Of a stretch of DNA of 64,000 nucleotides, positions 1 to 10,599 are shown one piece after another. Made by a program: the position numbers and the translations under genes. The notes under the pieces are model-generated. The model did no database searches. It was not told the origin of the DNA and worked only from the letters and a program-made list of their open reading frames with translations. Every line of letters begins with the position of its first letter. Within the stretch, counting starts at the first letter, position 1. The DNA is taken from the NCBI GenBank assembly GCA_008729055.1, contig SDUX01000004.1, positions 1,240,001 to 1,304,000 of the forward strand, read 5' to 3'. The stretch is from Pyropia haitanensis (taxonomy: Eukaryota; Rhodophyta; Bangiophyceae; Bangiales; Bangiaceae).

Positions 1-2072
1 CCGCCTCGGCGCGCCGCGCCGGCCGCGTCCCGCCGCGGCGGCGCGGCGCGGCGCGGCTCGTGGCGGCCGCGGTGGGGTCACCGCCGCCGCCGCGGCGGTG
101 CCGCCGCCGGCGCCGCGCATTACGGTAGCACCGGCGGCCGCGGCGGGCGGCGGCGCGGCGCGGCGCGGCGCGGCGCGCGGCGCGGCGGCCGCCGCGCGGC
201 GCGGCACGCGGTCGTCGCCGTCCCCCCCCTCCCGCGTCGTCCATGACACCCCGCGCTCGTCATGGATGAGGCGAAACGGGCACGCCGGCCGGCCGGCCAA
301 GACGGCGCCGCCGACCGCGTTGCCTCACAGCGCGTGGGCGGCCGCGTCCAGACGGACCCGCGCCGCGCCGCAGCCGTCGTCAACGACGGCATCGTCGTCA
401 AACAAAATAGGCTGGCAATCATGGATCATCTCGTATTTGGAGAAAAACGATTTTCGTCCTGCATCTCACACTTTCCAAAAAATTTAGGCCGAAGCGGGAA
501 AGCGGGCGTGGCCAGAGACGAGACCCGCACCGCTGGCGGGGGACGCGGCCGCGACCGGCGCGGGGCGGCAAGGGACGCTGCCAGTGCCGTCATCGCGGCG
601 GCTGCCGCAACAGACACCGCACCCGCTGCTCTTGTACGAGCAGCACGCGCCGCTCCTGCTGCTGCCGCGAGTGCACCGCCTGGCCTCGTGCCACCATCCT
701 TGACGTCCTCCCAGATGTGAAGAGCACGGGGTGATGAGGGGCAGACTGCTCCCTACGACGCGCCTTACTTTGACCGGGACAAATCGAGAGCCGCGGACCT
801 GCGTTCGAAGCAAGTCCTCAGCCCTTCCGTTTCATGCTTTCTCTTGGCTACGTCTCTGCTGTTGCCCCCTCCTGAGGCGCCAAGCACCTCGATGCCCGGA
901 ACACTTGCACGGTTGGCCTACCCCTTGACCCATTAGCACGCGCTTCCCTCGGTTTGAAGCCTGCCTCACCGTGTCACCGGTGCCCGTGCCTGGCGCGCTT
1001 GGATCATGGTACTCCCGTCCTTCCTGCCGTTGGGTGCGATGCAACAATGATTTTGTTGTCCAGTTTGAGTTTTGGTGATTTCAGGGTTCGAGTGCGACCT
1101 GCCAATTGTACGTATCGGCCTTTTTATTCGGAACGGATCAAGATGATGACAACCTGTGCTGTTGGGATGTCTGATTGTACACTTCTTGTACAGGCCGTGT
1201 CAGGCTGCGAATGGCATTACATAACGAGCGCATGCACACGATCGTCAACGACCGCCACGGCTCCAACAGTGTCTCGATCCAACCGAGACGCTTGCGCACG
1301 CGCCTGCGGCTCGGATGTACACACCAGGCGCCGCCCTCCGAGACTCGGTTTGTCAACCCCTCACTGGACGCGGTGACCGAGTGACGGAACGAGACACCAA
1401 GGCGCTCCTGGGCGCCTGTGAGCACCCGACCACCTTTACGCGGGACATAGCAGAGGCAGGCGCGCGCGGACCTGTGGCAGCGCTCTCCCAGGCGCAGGAG
1501 GACAGGCGGGGAGTGGGAGGGGGAAGGGTTGAAGTACGGAACACTGGGAGCCAGGTTGCACGACAGTGGTGGCGCAGCGGTGGGATCCCCTCGACGAATG
1601 TCTTCTGTTTGTTCGGCTGGTTCGTCTGACAAGAGCGAAACCGGTCCGTACGACGGGCAGCTGCCTCGCCTGAGCGGCCGCCCTCGTCGCGGCACCCCCA
1701 ATTCTGTGGTGGCGGCGACCATAGCCCCCACTATGGCCCCCACCAATGGAGGGCGTGGGTGTTCCGCTACCTCCAACCCCAAACCACGTGTCCGGTCCGC
1801 GTCGAAAGGTCGGAAAGAACAGGACTAAAGGTAAGATAGGCTATGGTGCTTCCTATGAACAGTAGATATTCCCGGTACGTGCAGGTGCGTGAAATCGCTG
1901 CCGGGACCAATGGATCCCATACCTGCACAACATCCACTTTTTAGCAGACGCACAGTACCTGCTGACTATGTGTACTGTGAGACGGAGAAGGGCGAGGGGC
2001 TGCGAGCGGCCCGCCGCCCTCCCACACCTGCACGGCAGAGGCGACGGACCCGTTCGCACGGGTGCTGCGCTC
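1..2072. other. Gene-poor left end, simple GC sequence then mixed composition
   Basis: I see no supportable gene here. The first 240 bases are almost pure GC simple sequence made of short gcggcgc-type words. From about 700 to 1900 the composition is more balanced and the open frames in all six directions are short and unrelated to anything I recognise. A 7-bp-stem hairpin (GCTGCTC, loop TTGTAC, GAGCAGC) lies at 625-644. Its loop matches the core of the element found upstream of the secreted-protein genes, but no family gene follows it. Confidence 0.6.
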
Positions 2073-2759
2073 TCACGCCGAGCACCGGTTGGCCTGGCAG
2101 GTCCCCCCCACGCCGCACGAGTAGCCGCTCCAACACAGCGTCTCGGCGTTATCACACCTCGCACACGGCTGCACGTAGTAACGGCACGTGATGCCCGCGG
2201 CGGCGGCGGCGGTGCCGGCGCTGCCCGCCTTGCAAACCAGCCCGTCCTCGCACACCGCGCCGACAGAGTCACACGGCCGGCCCGCGGGGATGCGCGGCGT
2301 CACGGGGCGCGGAGGCGCGGGGGGGGCAGGGCGCGGCGGCGAGGGGGGGGCGGGCCGCGGCGGCGAGGGCGGGGCGGGGCGTGGCGGCGCCGGGGGGGCG
2401 GCGCGAGGCGGCGCCGGCGCAGGCGGCGCCGGTGCCGGTGCCGGCGCTGGTGGCGCGGGCGGCGGCGGCGGGCGCGGTGGCGGCGGGCGAGGACGGTACC
2501 GGCGCCCACAGTTGCCGCGGCCGCTCGAGGAGCTCCCGCCGCACCCGCCGCTGCTGCTGCTGCCGCCACCGCCGCGCCGGCCGCGCCAGCCACCCCAGCC
2601 GCCACGCCCGCCGCTGCTGCTGCCGCCGCCGCCGCGGCGCCAAAAGGTGTGGACGGCGGCAGGCGCATCGGCCGTACCGGTCGTGGCGGCGACGTCTGCA
2701 GCCACCAGCGCCGCGACGGCGATCACAATAGCCACCGCGGCCTTGCAGAGGGACACCAT
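2073..2759 (-). CDS. Secreted Gly/Pro-rich protein with C-terminal 10-Cys domain (family member A)
   Basis: A 228-residue protein. The start at 2759 is chosen because it places a signal peptide (MVSLCKAAVAIVIAVAALVA) at the very N-terminus, exactly as in the four relatives at 43-56 kb. After the signal come a Gly/Ser-rich stretch (about residues 50-85), a long Pro/Ala-rich linker of APPxPPRP-type repeats (about 90-155), and a compact cysteine-rich C-terminus. The C-terminal domain begins with the PRIPAG motif shared by all members. It has ten cysteines spaced C-x6-C-x5-C-x16-C-x6-C-x2-C-x6-C-x5-C-x5-C-x4-C. The relatives use the same pattern with a shorter third gap. Export is inferred from the signal peptide, and a cell-wall or matrix role is inferred from composition only. 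The gene stands alone and has the shared upstream element at 2946-2960. Confidence 0.8.
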   Translation of the reverse strand: MVSLCKAAVAIVIAVAALVAADVAATTGTADAPAAVHTFWRRGGGGSSSGGRGGWGGWRGRRGGGGSSSSGGCGGSSSSGRGNCGRRYRPRPPPPRPPPPPAPPAPAPAPAPPAPAPPRAAPPAPPRPAPPSPPRPAPPSPPRPAPPAPPRPVTPRIPAGRPCDSVGAVCEDGLVCKAGSAGTAAAAAGITCRYYVQPCARCDNAETLCWSGYSCGVGGTCQANRCSA

Positions 2760-5586
2760 CTTGAAAGGGGACGGGGGGCGAGCTCGACAGGAGAACAAAT
2801 GGGTCGGTTGCTCAGGGGGCAAGCGGAGGGGGGGGGCGCCGCTGTTGTGACCAGGAGTGCTTTAGGGGATATAGGCACCGCGAGCGCGGCTGTGTGAGCG
2901 GATGAGTAGGTGCATCGGTCACCCCACGACCGCCACCGCCCGCCGTTCTTGTACGCCCGCTCCGCCGAAAAAGCCTCACTGCGAGCAGCGCCGACCGGAC
3001 GGTGGGTAGCGGGTTCCTGCGCACGCAGCTCGCCGCAAAAGCCCCCACCTCCCCCCCTTTCCCCATGCTCCCCACCCCTCCCGCCACCGCCCGCCGCAGC
3101 GTGCCCGCCGACCCCCACGCCGGGGCTCCCCAGCCTTGACACTACCGCGACCTCTTCCCAGCGCCGCAGGCCGGCCACCAGCCACCGCCGCTACGCCCCG
3201 GACGCGGTGCGAGGCGGGGACGTGAGATGCGGCGGTTGGATGGAGGTCGTGAGCGTAGGGGGACCCCCACCGCCCCCCCGCCTGTCCCCCGCGACCGCCG
3301 CTGTGGCCGTCGCAGACGCGCCGCCGAGCGCCGCTGACAGCGGGCGTGGCTCGTCTGTGGCGCGGCCGCGGCGCCATGGGTAGCCCGGCTGGTGGGTGCC
3401 CGGGATGGAGCGTGGGGCGGAAGCACCCGCTCACCAGGCGGCTCTGCTCCCTCTCCGTCTCCGCCCCACTCCCTCCACTGACGCATCGCTGACAACCGCT
3501 CCGGCGCACGGGGCAGCGCGACCACTCAGCTGGTCGTCATGCAGGTCGCGAGGCGTCGGGAGGCTTGGCAGCTAGGCACCCCATGACCGATCCGTCAGGC
3601 GTCGTGCCGTCGAACCTGCGCTGGGCTCGTCCTATGCATCATCACACGTGCACTTTACGCCACCCCACCCCCCCCGCCCCCCCCCCCGCTCCCCCCCCGC
3701 CGCCCCCCCCCCCCCGCCTGCTGCCCTCATGGCAGTGCCCTGCGTGCGTATCTCATCGATAGGACCACAAATCAAAGAACGTTACCTGCAGTACTTACTT
3801 GATGTATGCAACGTAAATACATTCTTGGGACTGTAAACGAAGGCGGGCTCGCAAATGTCCTTTCCAAGCCCGACACGGTACCAACAACCGATTCGGAATC
3901 CGCCAATGAAGCTGGAGGTCATTACATTGTGTAATGATGGCAACCACCGTTCACGGGCTGCGGTGCCCACGCACGCTCCGCACGTCCGGCTCCAACGGAT
4001 CCCTCCGCCGATATGGTCTAGCGCGCCCCCCCCGGCGTACGCAGGGCCGCCCACAGGGCCCAGTACCCTAGGGTACCCCGTTCGGTGTCGTCAACCACCT
4101 GCCCTTCATAACCCCTCTGCCCTCGCCCCCCGACGCTCCCTCCCCATTCACTTGGCAGCCCCGCGCGCGGGTGCCGCCGCCGCAACGGATACGATCTGGA
4201 GGGCGAGGAAGTGAGTTAGGAAACTGGAGACAGAGCCGTCGACGGCGGCAACAGTGGTCGCGGCGGGCCCCATCGCACTTGTCCCCTCATCCCCCACGCC
4301 CGCCGTGTGGCTCGTACTGCGGCGCTCTGCTTTGCATCGACGTGGCACGCACAGTACAAAGAGAGAGACTGAGGTGAGCCGGGTGAGAGGGGAGAGGATC
4401 CGTGCCAGTGCGTCGACTGTTAGTTTTTGGTGGCGTAGGGTGGGGGAGGACGGCCGGGCGGCCGGCGCGGCCGTCGGCGCTGGGCGTGTAATTTCCCATA
4501 CACAATTTTTTCTCTTTCCCGCCCGCGGCCCGCATCGTCGACATTGGCGGTGGCGGCAGTGCGGCCCGCCACAGAGGACACGGTGGGGACGCGGCAGCGG
4601 AGTGGCGGCACCCGTCCTGAGCAGAAAAAGGTCGAGAGGGGGCGGGCGGTTGACGGGGGCATGACAGCTGTGGTGGCCGCGGAGGAGAGGACGGCGGTGA
4701 TACGCCGGGCGGGGTGGGACGGCCGGAGCACCCCTCCCCCGCTCCGTCCCCGTGGCCCCGCTTGGCGGCCAGCGTGGCGACGTCCTCGTCGACGGTGACG
4801 GCGACGGCGGCGGCGGCGGCAGTGGCGTCGACAACGGGTTCCCTTGAAGAGGGCGCGGGCCCTCTGCTCCCGATCGTCGCGCGCCGCTCGCCGGTCGCAC
4901 GCCAACGTCAAGACCCCCGGAGTGCCGTCGACCCCAGCTGCCAGCCTGGACCCTCCCCCCCCTAAAAAAAAACCAGATGCAGTAGGCGCAGGGGGGGTGG
5001 GGGGGGGGGGTTCGTCTTGCGCCCCACGTCCCCCCCTCCCGGTCCTTTTCCCCAGTCGCTGTCTGGCAGTTGCGGTGCCGTCGGGTCATGGTGGGCGTCG
5101 CGACGGGCGCGTGACGGTCCGCCCCTGCACCCGTCGGGTGCGGTGTCGCGTCCAACGGCTTGGCCGGTCGCGCCCACTGGCAGACGCGATTGTCGCCGTG
5201 GCCAGCGCGCGCCGGGGGGCAGCCGAGCCCCGGGCCTTACCGCGGACGCTAATCGGTCAGCTCTGAAGCGGACTGGCTGGAAAGATTCCACGCAAATCCA
5301 AGAGACCAAACTAGTTGATTTTGGCGCCGAAATTTTCTTTCACGTTTTTTTTCACTTTTCTCTCTGCAGGCCCGTCTCGGTGCCCAAACGGCCGGCCGCC
5401 GCGCCCGCCAAGACGACCCTCGCCTTGGCGGCCAGTGGCCAGCCGCTCGACGCGCCCGCGTGGGCAGCCACCTGGCCCGCTCCTGCTGGCGTCCCTCCCG
5501 CCGCTCCTGCCCGCCGCTCCCCCGCCGCCACACCCCCTTGGTCGCTCGTCCCGCTCCCCCCCCCCCCCCCCCACGCCGTTGCCGTT
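2760..5586. other. Intergenic, no supported gene
   Basis: Apart from the element at 2946-2960 I find nothing that resembles a gene. Features visible are a C-run tract at 3661-3718, a less GC-rich patch at 3760-3960, and another C/A/G homopolymer cluster at 4950-5010. A pyrimidine-rich stretch ending in CAG at about 5337-5370 looks like an intron 3' end. If it is one, an upstream non-coding or leader exon of the following HAD gene would lie before it. Confidence 0.45.
2946..2960 (-). promoter_or_regulatory. Conserved upstream element of secreted-protein genes, copy A
   Basis: On the gene strand it reads GCGGGCGTACAAGAA, with the core 190-196 nt before the ATG at 2759. Equivalent elements at nearly the same distance precede the other members of the family and the secreted gene at 59 kb. 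It could be a transcription-start or activator site; the role is inferred from position and conservation. Confidence 0.55.
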
Positions 5587-7117
5587 ATGGCCGCCACCCA
5601 GCCCCGTCGTGCGTTGGCCACCGCTACGCGCACAGGGCTGCGGCTGCGCGCCCCCCCCCCCCCTTCCTTTGACGCCGCGTCCCTCCCGTGGGCGGCGCTC
5701 GTCGCCTCCGTCGCGGCGGCGGGGCCAACGCCGGCGGGCGCGCCCTCCCCCTCCCAGGCCTCTTCCCCCCCCCGGCCTCGCCGCCACCTCTGCTCACCCC
5801 CTCCCCCCCCCTGCTCGTCGTGCTCGACCTCAACGGCGTCCTCTGCGAGCGCCTCGTCTCGAACAATGACCGGCGCGCCATGGCCGCCGCCGCCGCCGCG
5901 GGCGTCCCCGCCGACGCGGGGTGGGTGGCGCACAAGCGGCGGCGGCAGGCCGTCTGGCTCCGCCCGGGCGCCCGCGGGCTGCTGGCGGGCCTCGCCGCCG
6001 CGGGCGTGCACGTTGGCATCTGGTCGTCGGCGACGGCGGCCAACGTGCACCCGATTGTGCGGGTGCTGTGGGGGGGGGGAGGGCGGGGGGGTGGGACGCG
6101 CCCCCGCCGCCGTCGTCGCCCCCGCCGCCGTCGTCGCCCCCGCCGCCGCCGCGGCCGCCGCCGGCCACGCCGCCGCCGCCCTTCCCTGTGGGCCCCCTCT
6201 TTGTGCGCCACCGCGGGGACTGCGTCGCGGACCGTCGGCCGGGGGCGCCGTTTGGGACGGCCAAGCCGCTGGGGCGGATGTGGGCCGCCACTGGCGGCGC
6301 GTATGGGCCTACCAACACGGTAGCGGTGGACGACACGGCGCGCAAGCTGGCGCGCAACCCGGCCAACGTCGTCGTCGTGCCGCCGTACGCGCCCGCCGCG
6401 ACCGCCGCGCAGGAGGCGGCGGCGGCTGCCGCGGCGGAAGTGGCGGCGCCGGCGGCGCCGGCGTCAGCAGCCGCCCCTGTCCCGCCGCCGCCGCGGGAGG
6501 CGTGGCACGACGACGTCCTTCCCTGGCTCCGCCTTTACATTGAGTACCTCTGGCTGGGGCGGGCGGCCGCGGCGCCCGCGGCGCCTGCGGCGCCTGCCGC
6601 CGCAACCCGCCCTGGTGGCCACCATCCGCCAGCGTGGGACGTGCGGCTGCCGCTCGCGGCGGTCCCGTTTGACTCCTTCGTCGCCGCCGGCCGCGCGGTT
6701 CCGGTCGCCGCCGCCGCCGTCGACGGCGCGGCTACCCGCGCTGCTGCCGCCACCGCTGTCGCCGGCACGGCGGGCGGTTGCTCTCCCCCCTCGCCGCCCA
6801 CCCGTCCCCTCTCCTCCGCCTGGCCTGCCCGGTCCCGTGCCACCGCGTCGGCGGCGGCCTCCCCCGCGGCCGCGCACGCGGCGGCGGTGGCGGCTATGGT
6901 CGACGCCCTCCGCGCCTGGGCCGCTGCGCCCGGCCTAGAGCGCGCCGCCGCCGCCGCGCCGGCGGCGGCGGCGGCGGGCCTGCGGCGGAGGGAGGAGGGG
7001 GAGGACGAGGGGGGCGGGAGGGGGCAGGGGGGGGGGGGGACGGGGGGGGGGAAGCGCCGCCGTAGGCGCAGCCGGGGGGGTTCGCGCGCCGTGGTGGACG
7101 CGCCGACCACCGCCTGA
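5587..7117 (+). CDS. FCP1/NIF-like HAD-family protein, frame broken at two homopolymers
   Basis: Resembles the FCP1-homology (NLI-interacting-factor) branch of the HAD phosphatases, in the DLNG form I associate with plant homologues. In order: VVLDLNGVLCER (nucleophile loop, Asp codon at 5826), WSSATAANVHPIV (about 6022-6060), then RHRGDC, KPLGRMW and VAVDDTARKLARNP (about 6200-6360), and LRLYIEYLWL near 6540. A long Ala-rich tail follows, ending in a strongly basic KRRRRRSRGG stretch that could be nuclear-targeting. The coding frame changes near the 9-C run at 5803-5811 and again near the 10-G run at 6070-6079. The start at 5587 (MAATQPRRALAT) is the best Met in the upstream frame but is uncertain. 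The second Asp of the DxDxT motif is Asn. The product could therefore be a degenerate or non-catalytic phosphatase. Total size would be about 510 residues. Confidence 0.6.
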
Positions 7118-7345
7118 GTGGCCCGGCAAAGGGACGGCGGCGGCGGTGATGTCGGCGGCGGTGACGGTGGCGGCGGTGACGGTGGCGGCGGTGACGCCGG
7201 CGACCGTGACACCCGTCGCGGTGACGTCGGTGACGGTCACGCCGGAGATCGTGGCGATGGCGGGTGCTCTGGCGGCTGCGGCGCCCGTCGGGCGATTGAC
7301 GCACCGCCACCCGCCCGTGGCGACAGGGGTGGTGACGGACGTCTC
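7118..7345. repeat. GGTGACGGTGGC-type minisatellite
   Basis: Directly downstream of the HAD gene the sequence is a degenerate tandem array of short GGTGAC / GGCGGC words, cleanest at 7146-7210. It can be translated as Ala-Val-Thr repeats but shows no other coding evidence. Confidence 0.55.
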
Positions 7346-7589
7346 GACGCTCGCTAGGCGGGCGTCCTGTCGCCGCCACCACCGAGGCACGTCGGCCACC
7401 CACCGTGGGGGCGGCTGCTCCGCGAGGCCCCCGCCGCAGCTCCCGCCGACTTGCCGTGAGCACGTCCAGTGGGGGAATGGGCGGTTCGGGTGGCACGCTG
7501 CGTTCCCTCCCACGCCCCCTCCGCCCAGTGCAACAAGCGCGACGCTGCTGCGTGGCGGTGTGACACCGTGTGGGGTGGGCATGGCTCGG

Positions 7590-9145
7590 CGGCAGCCCGG
7601 ACGTCCTTCTTTTTGTTTTTCTTTTTTTTTTTGCCCTTTCGCACCGTCCCTATGATGCCTGGCCTTCGCTCGGCAGACTGAACGATCCAGCCGGCTGGAG
7701 GCTGCCGCCGTCCCCCGCCCCACATGGTGAACTGACCAGTGCACTGCACGGCGGCCTCCCGTTGCACGAGTGGGGCACGCGCTCACGCGCTCAACCCCCC
7801 CCTCCTCGCGCGTCCAAGGCAATGCACCGGCAGCATGGAGGTTGGATGGCATGTGGGGTATGCAAGGCCGCCGAGCAGCGGGCCGCGCGGCCCCCTTTTT
7901 TTTTTCTTTTTTTTTTGTCCGTCCCGCACCGTCTAGCTGCGAGGCCCCCGCCGTCTCTCCAGACTGTGACTTCATCAGAGCGCGGCGCGGCGACGGGACG
8001 GTCCTCGAGGGGGCGCCTGCCCGGGACGCGCCACGTGCCGGTCGGCGCGCTCGTGACGGTCAGGACGGGTGCGCCAGCGCCCTCCGCCGCTGCCGTCGCC
8101 ACTGGCCACCGCATGCGGGGTCTTCAACCATCCTCCTGCCTGCCTCCCCGCCGAGCGCTAACCATAGGCTACGGTGGCGTGGGACTGCACACGGTGTGGA
8201 GGGGTGATGTGTGGTCTGCATGGCCTGGCAGCGGGTCGCGGTTCGTTATTTGTTTTTTTTTTCACCGCTCGCACTCGCCAGACCTGACGCGACCGTCCCC
8301 CCCCCTCACAATGACTGCGGTGCGCCATGGCACGGGGGTGCGACAGTGATGGGTGGCCTGCGTAGCCCCGCGGCGAGCCGTGGCGCAGTTCTTTTTTTTT
8401 TCTTTCCTTTGTTTCCTCCCGTGCTCGCCAGTCCTGACGTGATCGCCTCTCTTCCCCCCCCCCCCACATCGACCCAGATGCGCCGCGGCAGGCTGATGAG
8501 ACGGTGTGGCTTGTGGTGTACGGGGACCCGCGGCGGGCCGTCGCTTTTTTTTCTTTTTTTCCTTTTGCCCTCTCGCCAGGCCCGCACAAGCTGGCGGCTG
8601 CGGCTTGCCCTCCCGTTGAGCGACAGCGATAGGGCCGGGCGCGGCAACAACTGGGGCCGCTCGTCGCCGCGCATCGCTCGACGCGCTCGTGACGGCGGGG
8701 CGCGCCAGCGTCATTGTCGGCGACGCGCGTCGCTGACGACGGAGGGGAATCCACGAGGAGCGGCCGGGGCAGTGATGTGTCCGCCGCTGAACAATGTCTG
8801 GCGGTGGCGCACGGTCACTGGGCGGGTGCCGGGCCCGCTCGAGATGCACCCGTCGTGGCCGCATATTCCCCTTGTTCCCTCCAGCACTGCCCAGTTCTGA
8901 CGTGACCACCCGCGTCCGCCCTCCCCACCGAGGTCGACCACGGTGCGACGGCACGGGGCGGTGTGACGGCGCGGGGCGCAGCGGCATCAGGCGGGGAGAG
9001 GTGGTGACGACGGGCCGCGACGGTGCGATGGTGGCGATGTTTGTGTGGTCGACACGGCCCCTGTCGGCGGCGGGCCGCGGCCACTTCTTTTTTTCTTCTT
9101 TTTCTGTATTTTTTTTTTTCTTTTTTTCTTACCCTCTCGCCCAGA
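7590..9145. repeat. Degenerate array of T-tract repeats
   Basis: Six T/C-rich tracts (about 7606-7635, 7894-7918, 8247-8261, 8391-8414, 8546-8572, 9087-9130) recur. Most have a GC-rich lead containing a gcGGCGGGCCG-like word before them. After the tracts comes CGCCAG or CGCCCAG, followed in several units by CTGACGTGA or CTGACGCGA. A second shared word (CGCGCTCGTGACGG followed by GCGCCAGCG) occurs near 8046 and 8684, giving a longer period near 640 bp. The tract plus CAG resembles an intron 3' end, but the units are imperfect copies of one another, so I call them repeats. Units differ in spacing (about 145 to 540 bp). Confidence 0.6.
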
Positions 9146-10580
9146 TGCGCAGGCGGCTGCAGTCTGGCATTTCCCGAGTAGAGGCTGATGAGGCGCGCGC
9201 GGCCGGCCGGCGGCCGCCCCGTGCCCCGCCGCGTCGGCGCGCGCGCCGCTCGACGTCGGCCGACGCAGCCGCCGCGCTCGTGTGCGAGCCGGCGGCGCGC
9301 AAAAAAGTCACCCCACCGCCGAGGGGGCGCTCGTAGCGGCCGCGGCGGTGAAGTGTCCGCGGCCGTCCAAACGGGCTGAGCGGTGGGCGGTTGCCCGCCG
9401 CCGCGGGCGGCGCTGGCCGGTGCCGCGGTGGGGGGCGCGGGCAGTCGGGACTGGCCCGCCGTCGACACGCACCCGTCGTGCCGGTATACCCCGGTGGCAC
9501 GGTGGCCACCGGATGGGGGCGTGGGGCGGCGACGCGCCGGTACCGGCGGCGGCCGCGCCGCACTCGCCGTCTGTGGCCAGCGGCAGTGCGCCCGCCGTCC
9601 GGCACTGTTGGCAGACAAGCGACGGCCGTTGAGATTCTTGAGCGACGGGACCAAGGGGCGAGCGGCGGGAGTGGGGGACGCGCGCCCCGCCGGTCGGCGG
9701 CAGTTCCACCGCTCCACGTGAGGAAGGGGGGGGGGCCGGACGCTCCCCTCCTTTCCCACCGGTAGGCTTTCCCCCACCCCTCCTCTCGGCGCTGCAGACG
9801 ATGGACGGCCGTCGGCAGTTGACTCACGCGGCGGCCGCCGCCGGGTTGGCCGCGTGCCCCCGCGCATGCCCCCCGCTGGTTCCGCGCTCCCCACCCCGCC
9901 ACCGTGTCCGCCGACGCCCCGCGCCTGCGGCCGTGTCTGCCGCCGCCGCCGCGGCGGAACCAGACGGCGGGGATGGGCTCTGGTCGTCCTACCGGATCGA
10001 CGGTTGAGCGCCGCCGTAGCGCCGCGACCCCATCATGGCACGTGAGCCAAAGATCGGCACGGCGGGGTGGGGGGGGGGGGGTGCTGACGGGGGGCACCGC
10101 CCGCTGCCGCCCCCCACGCCGGCATGGCCCAATCAGCGTGCGGCGGCGACTGCGGGGCACACGCCCGCGGGCACCCGCGGGTGGCCGCGCCAGTACGATC
10201 CGGTGGGGGGGGGGGGGGGCGCGCGCGCCGCCGTGGCCCGCCGCGCCGCGCCTCCCCCCCCCCCCACCCGGGCGACGTGTGTTGCCCGCCGTCCCGGCTG
10301 GCAGATGGGCGGCCGTGCACAGCGGGGGTGGCCGGGACAGCGGCGGCCGCCGCCGCCGTCGGCCGCCTGCTGGCGGCTCGGCGCCGCCCGTGCGGCCGTG
10401 CTTGCGGCTCCGCGCCGCCCGTGCGGCCGTGGCAAACGGCGGGGCAGCCAGTGTCTCGGCGCACGGCGGCGGCACGGCCGGCGGGGCGGTGGGTGGGGGC
10501 GGCTCGCCGAGGGCGCCGCCGCCCCCCGGCAAGCGCCTCTACCGCGTGTGCGCGGGCAGCAAGCTCCTCTAGCCGCTCCT
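9146..10580. other. No supported gene
   Basis: Open frames run through this GC-saturated stretch on both strands, including one ending near 10572 with a KRLYRVCAGSKLL tail. None has a recognisable domain or repeat structure. I leave it unannotated as coding. Confidence 0.4.
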
Positions 10581-10599
10581 AGTTGCCTTGGGTGGGGGG

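Noticed and set aside
625..644. TTGTAC hairpin near the left end as a seventh copy of the upstream element
   Set aside because: The core matches but the flanks form a different inverted repeat, and no signal-peptide gene lies about 190 nt away on either strand.
1086..1096. GGTTCGAGT as a possible tRNA T-loop
   Set aside because: The flanking sequence does not pair as T-stem or acceptor stem.
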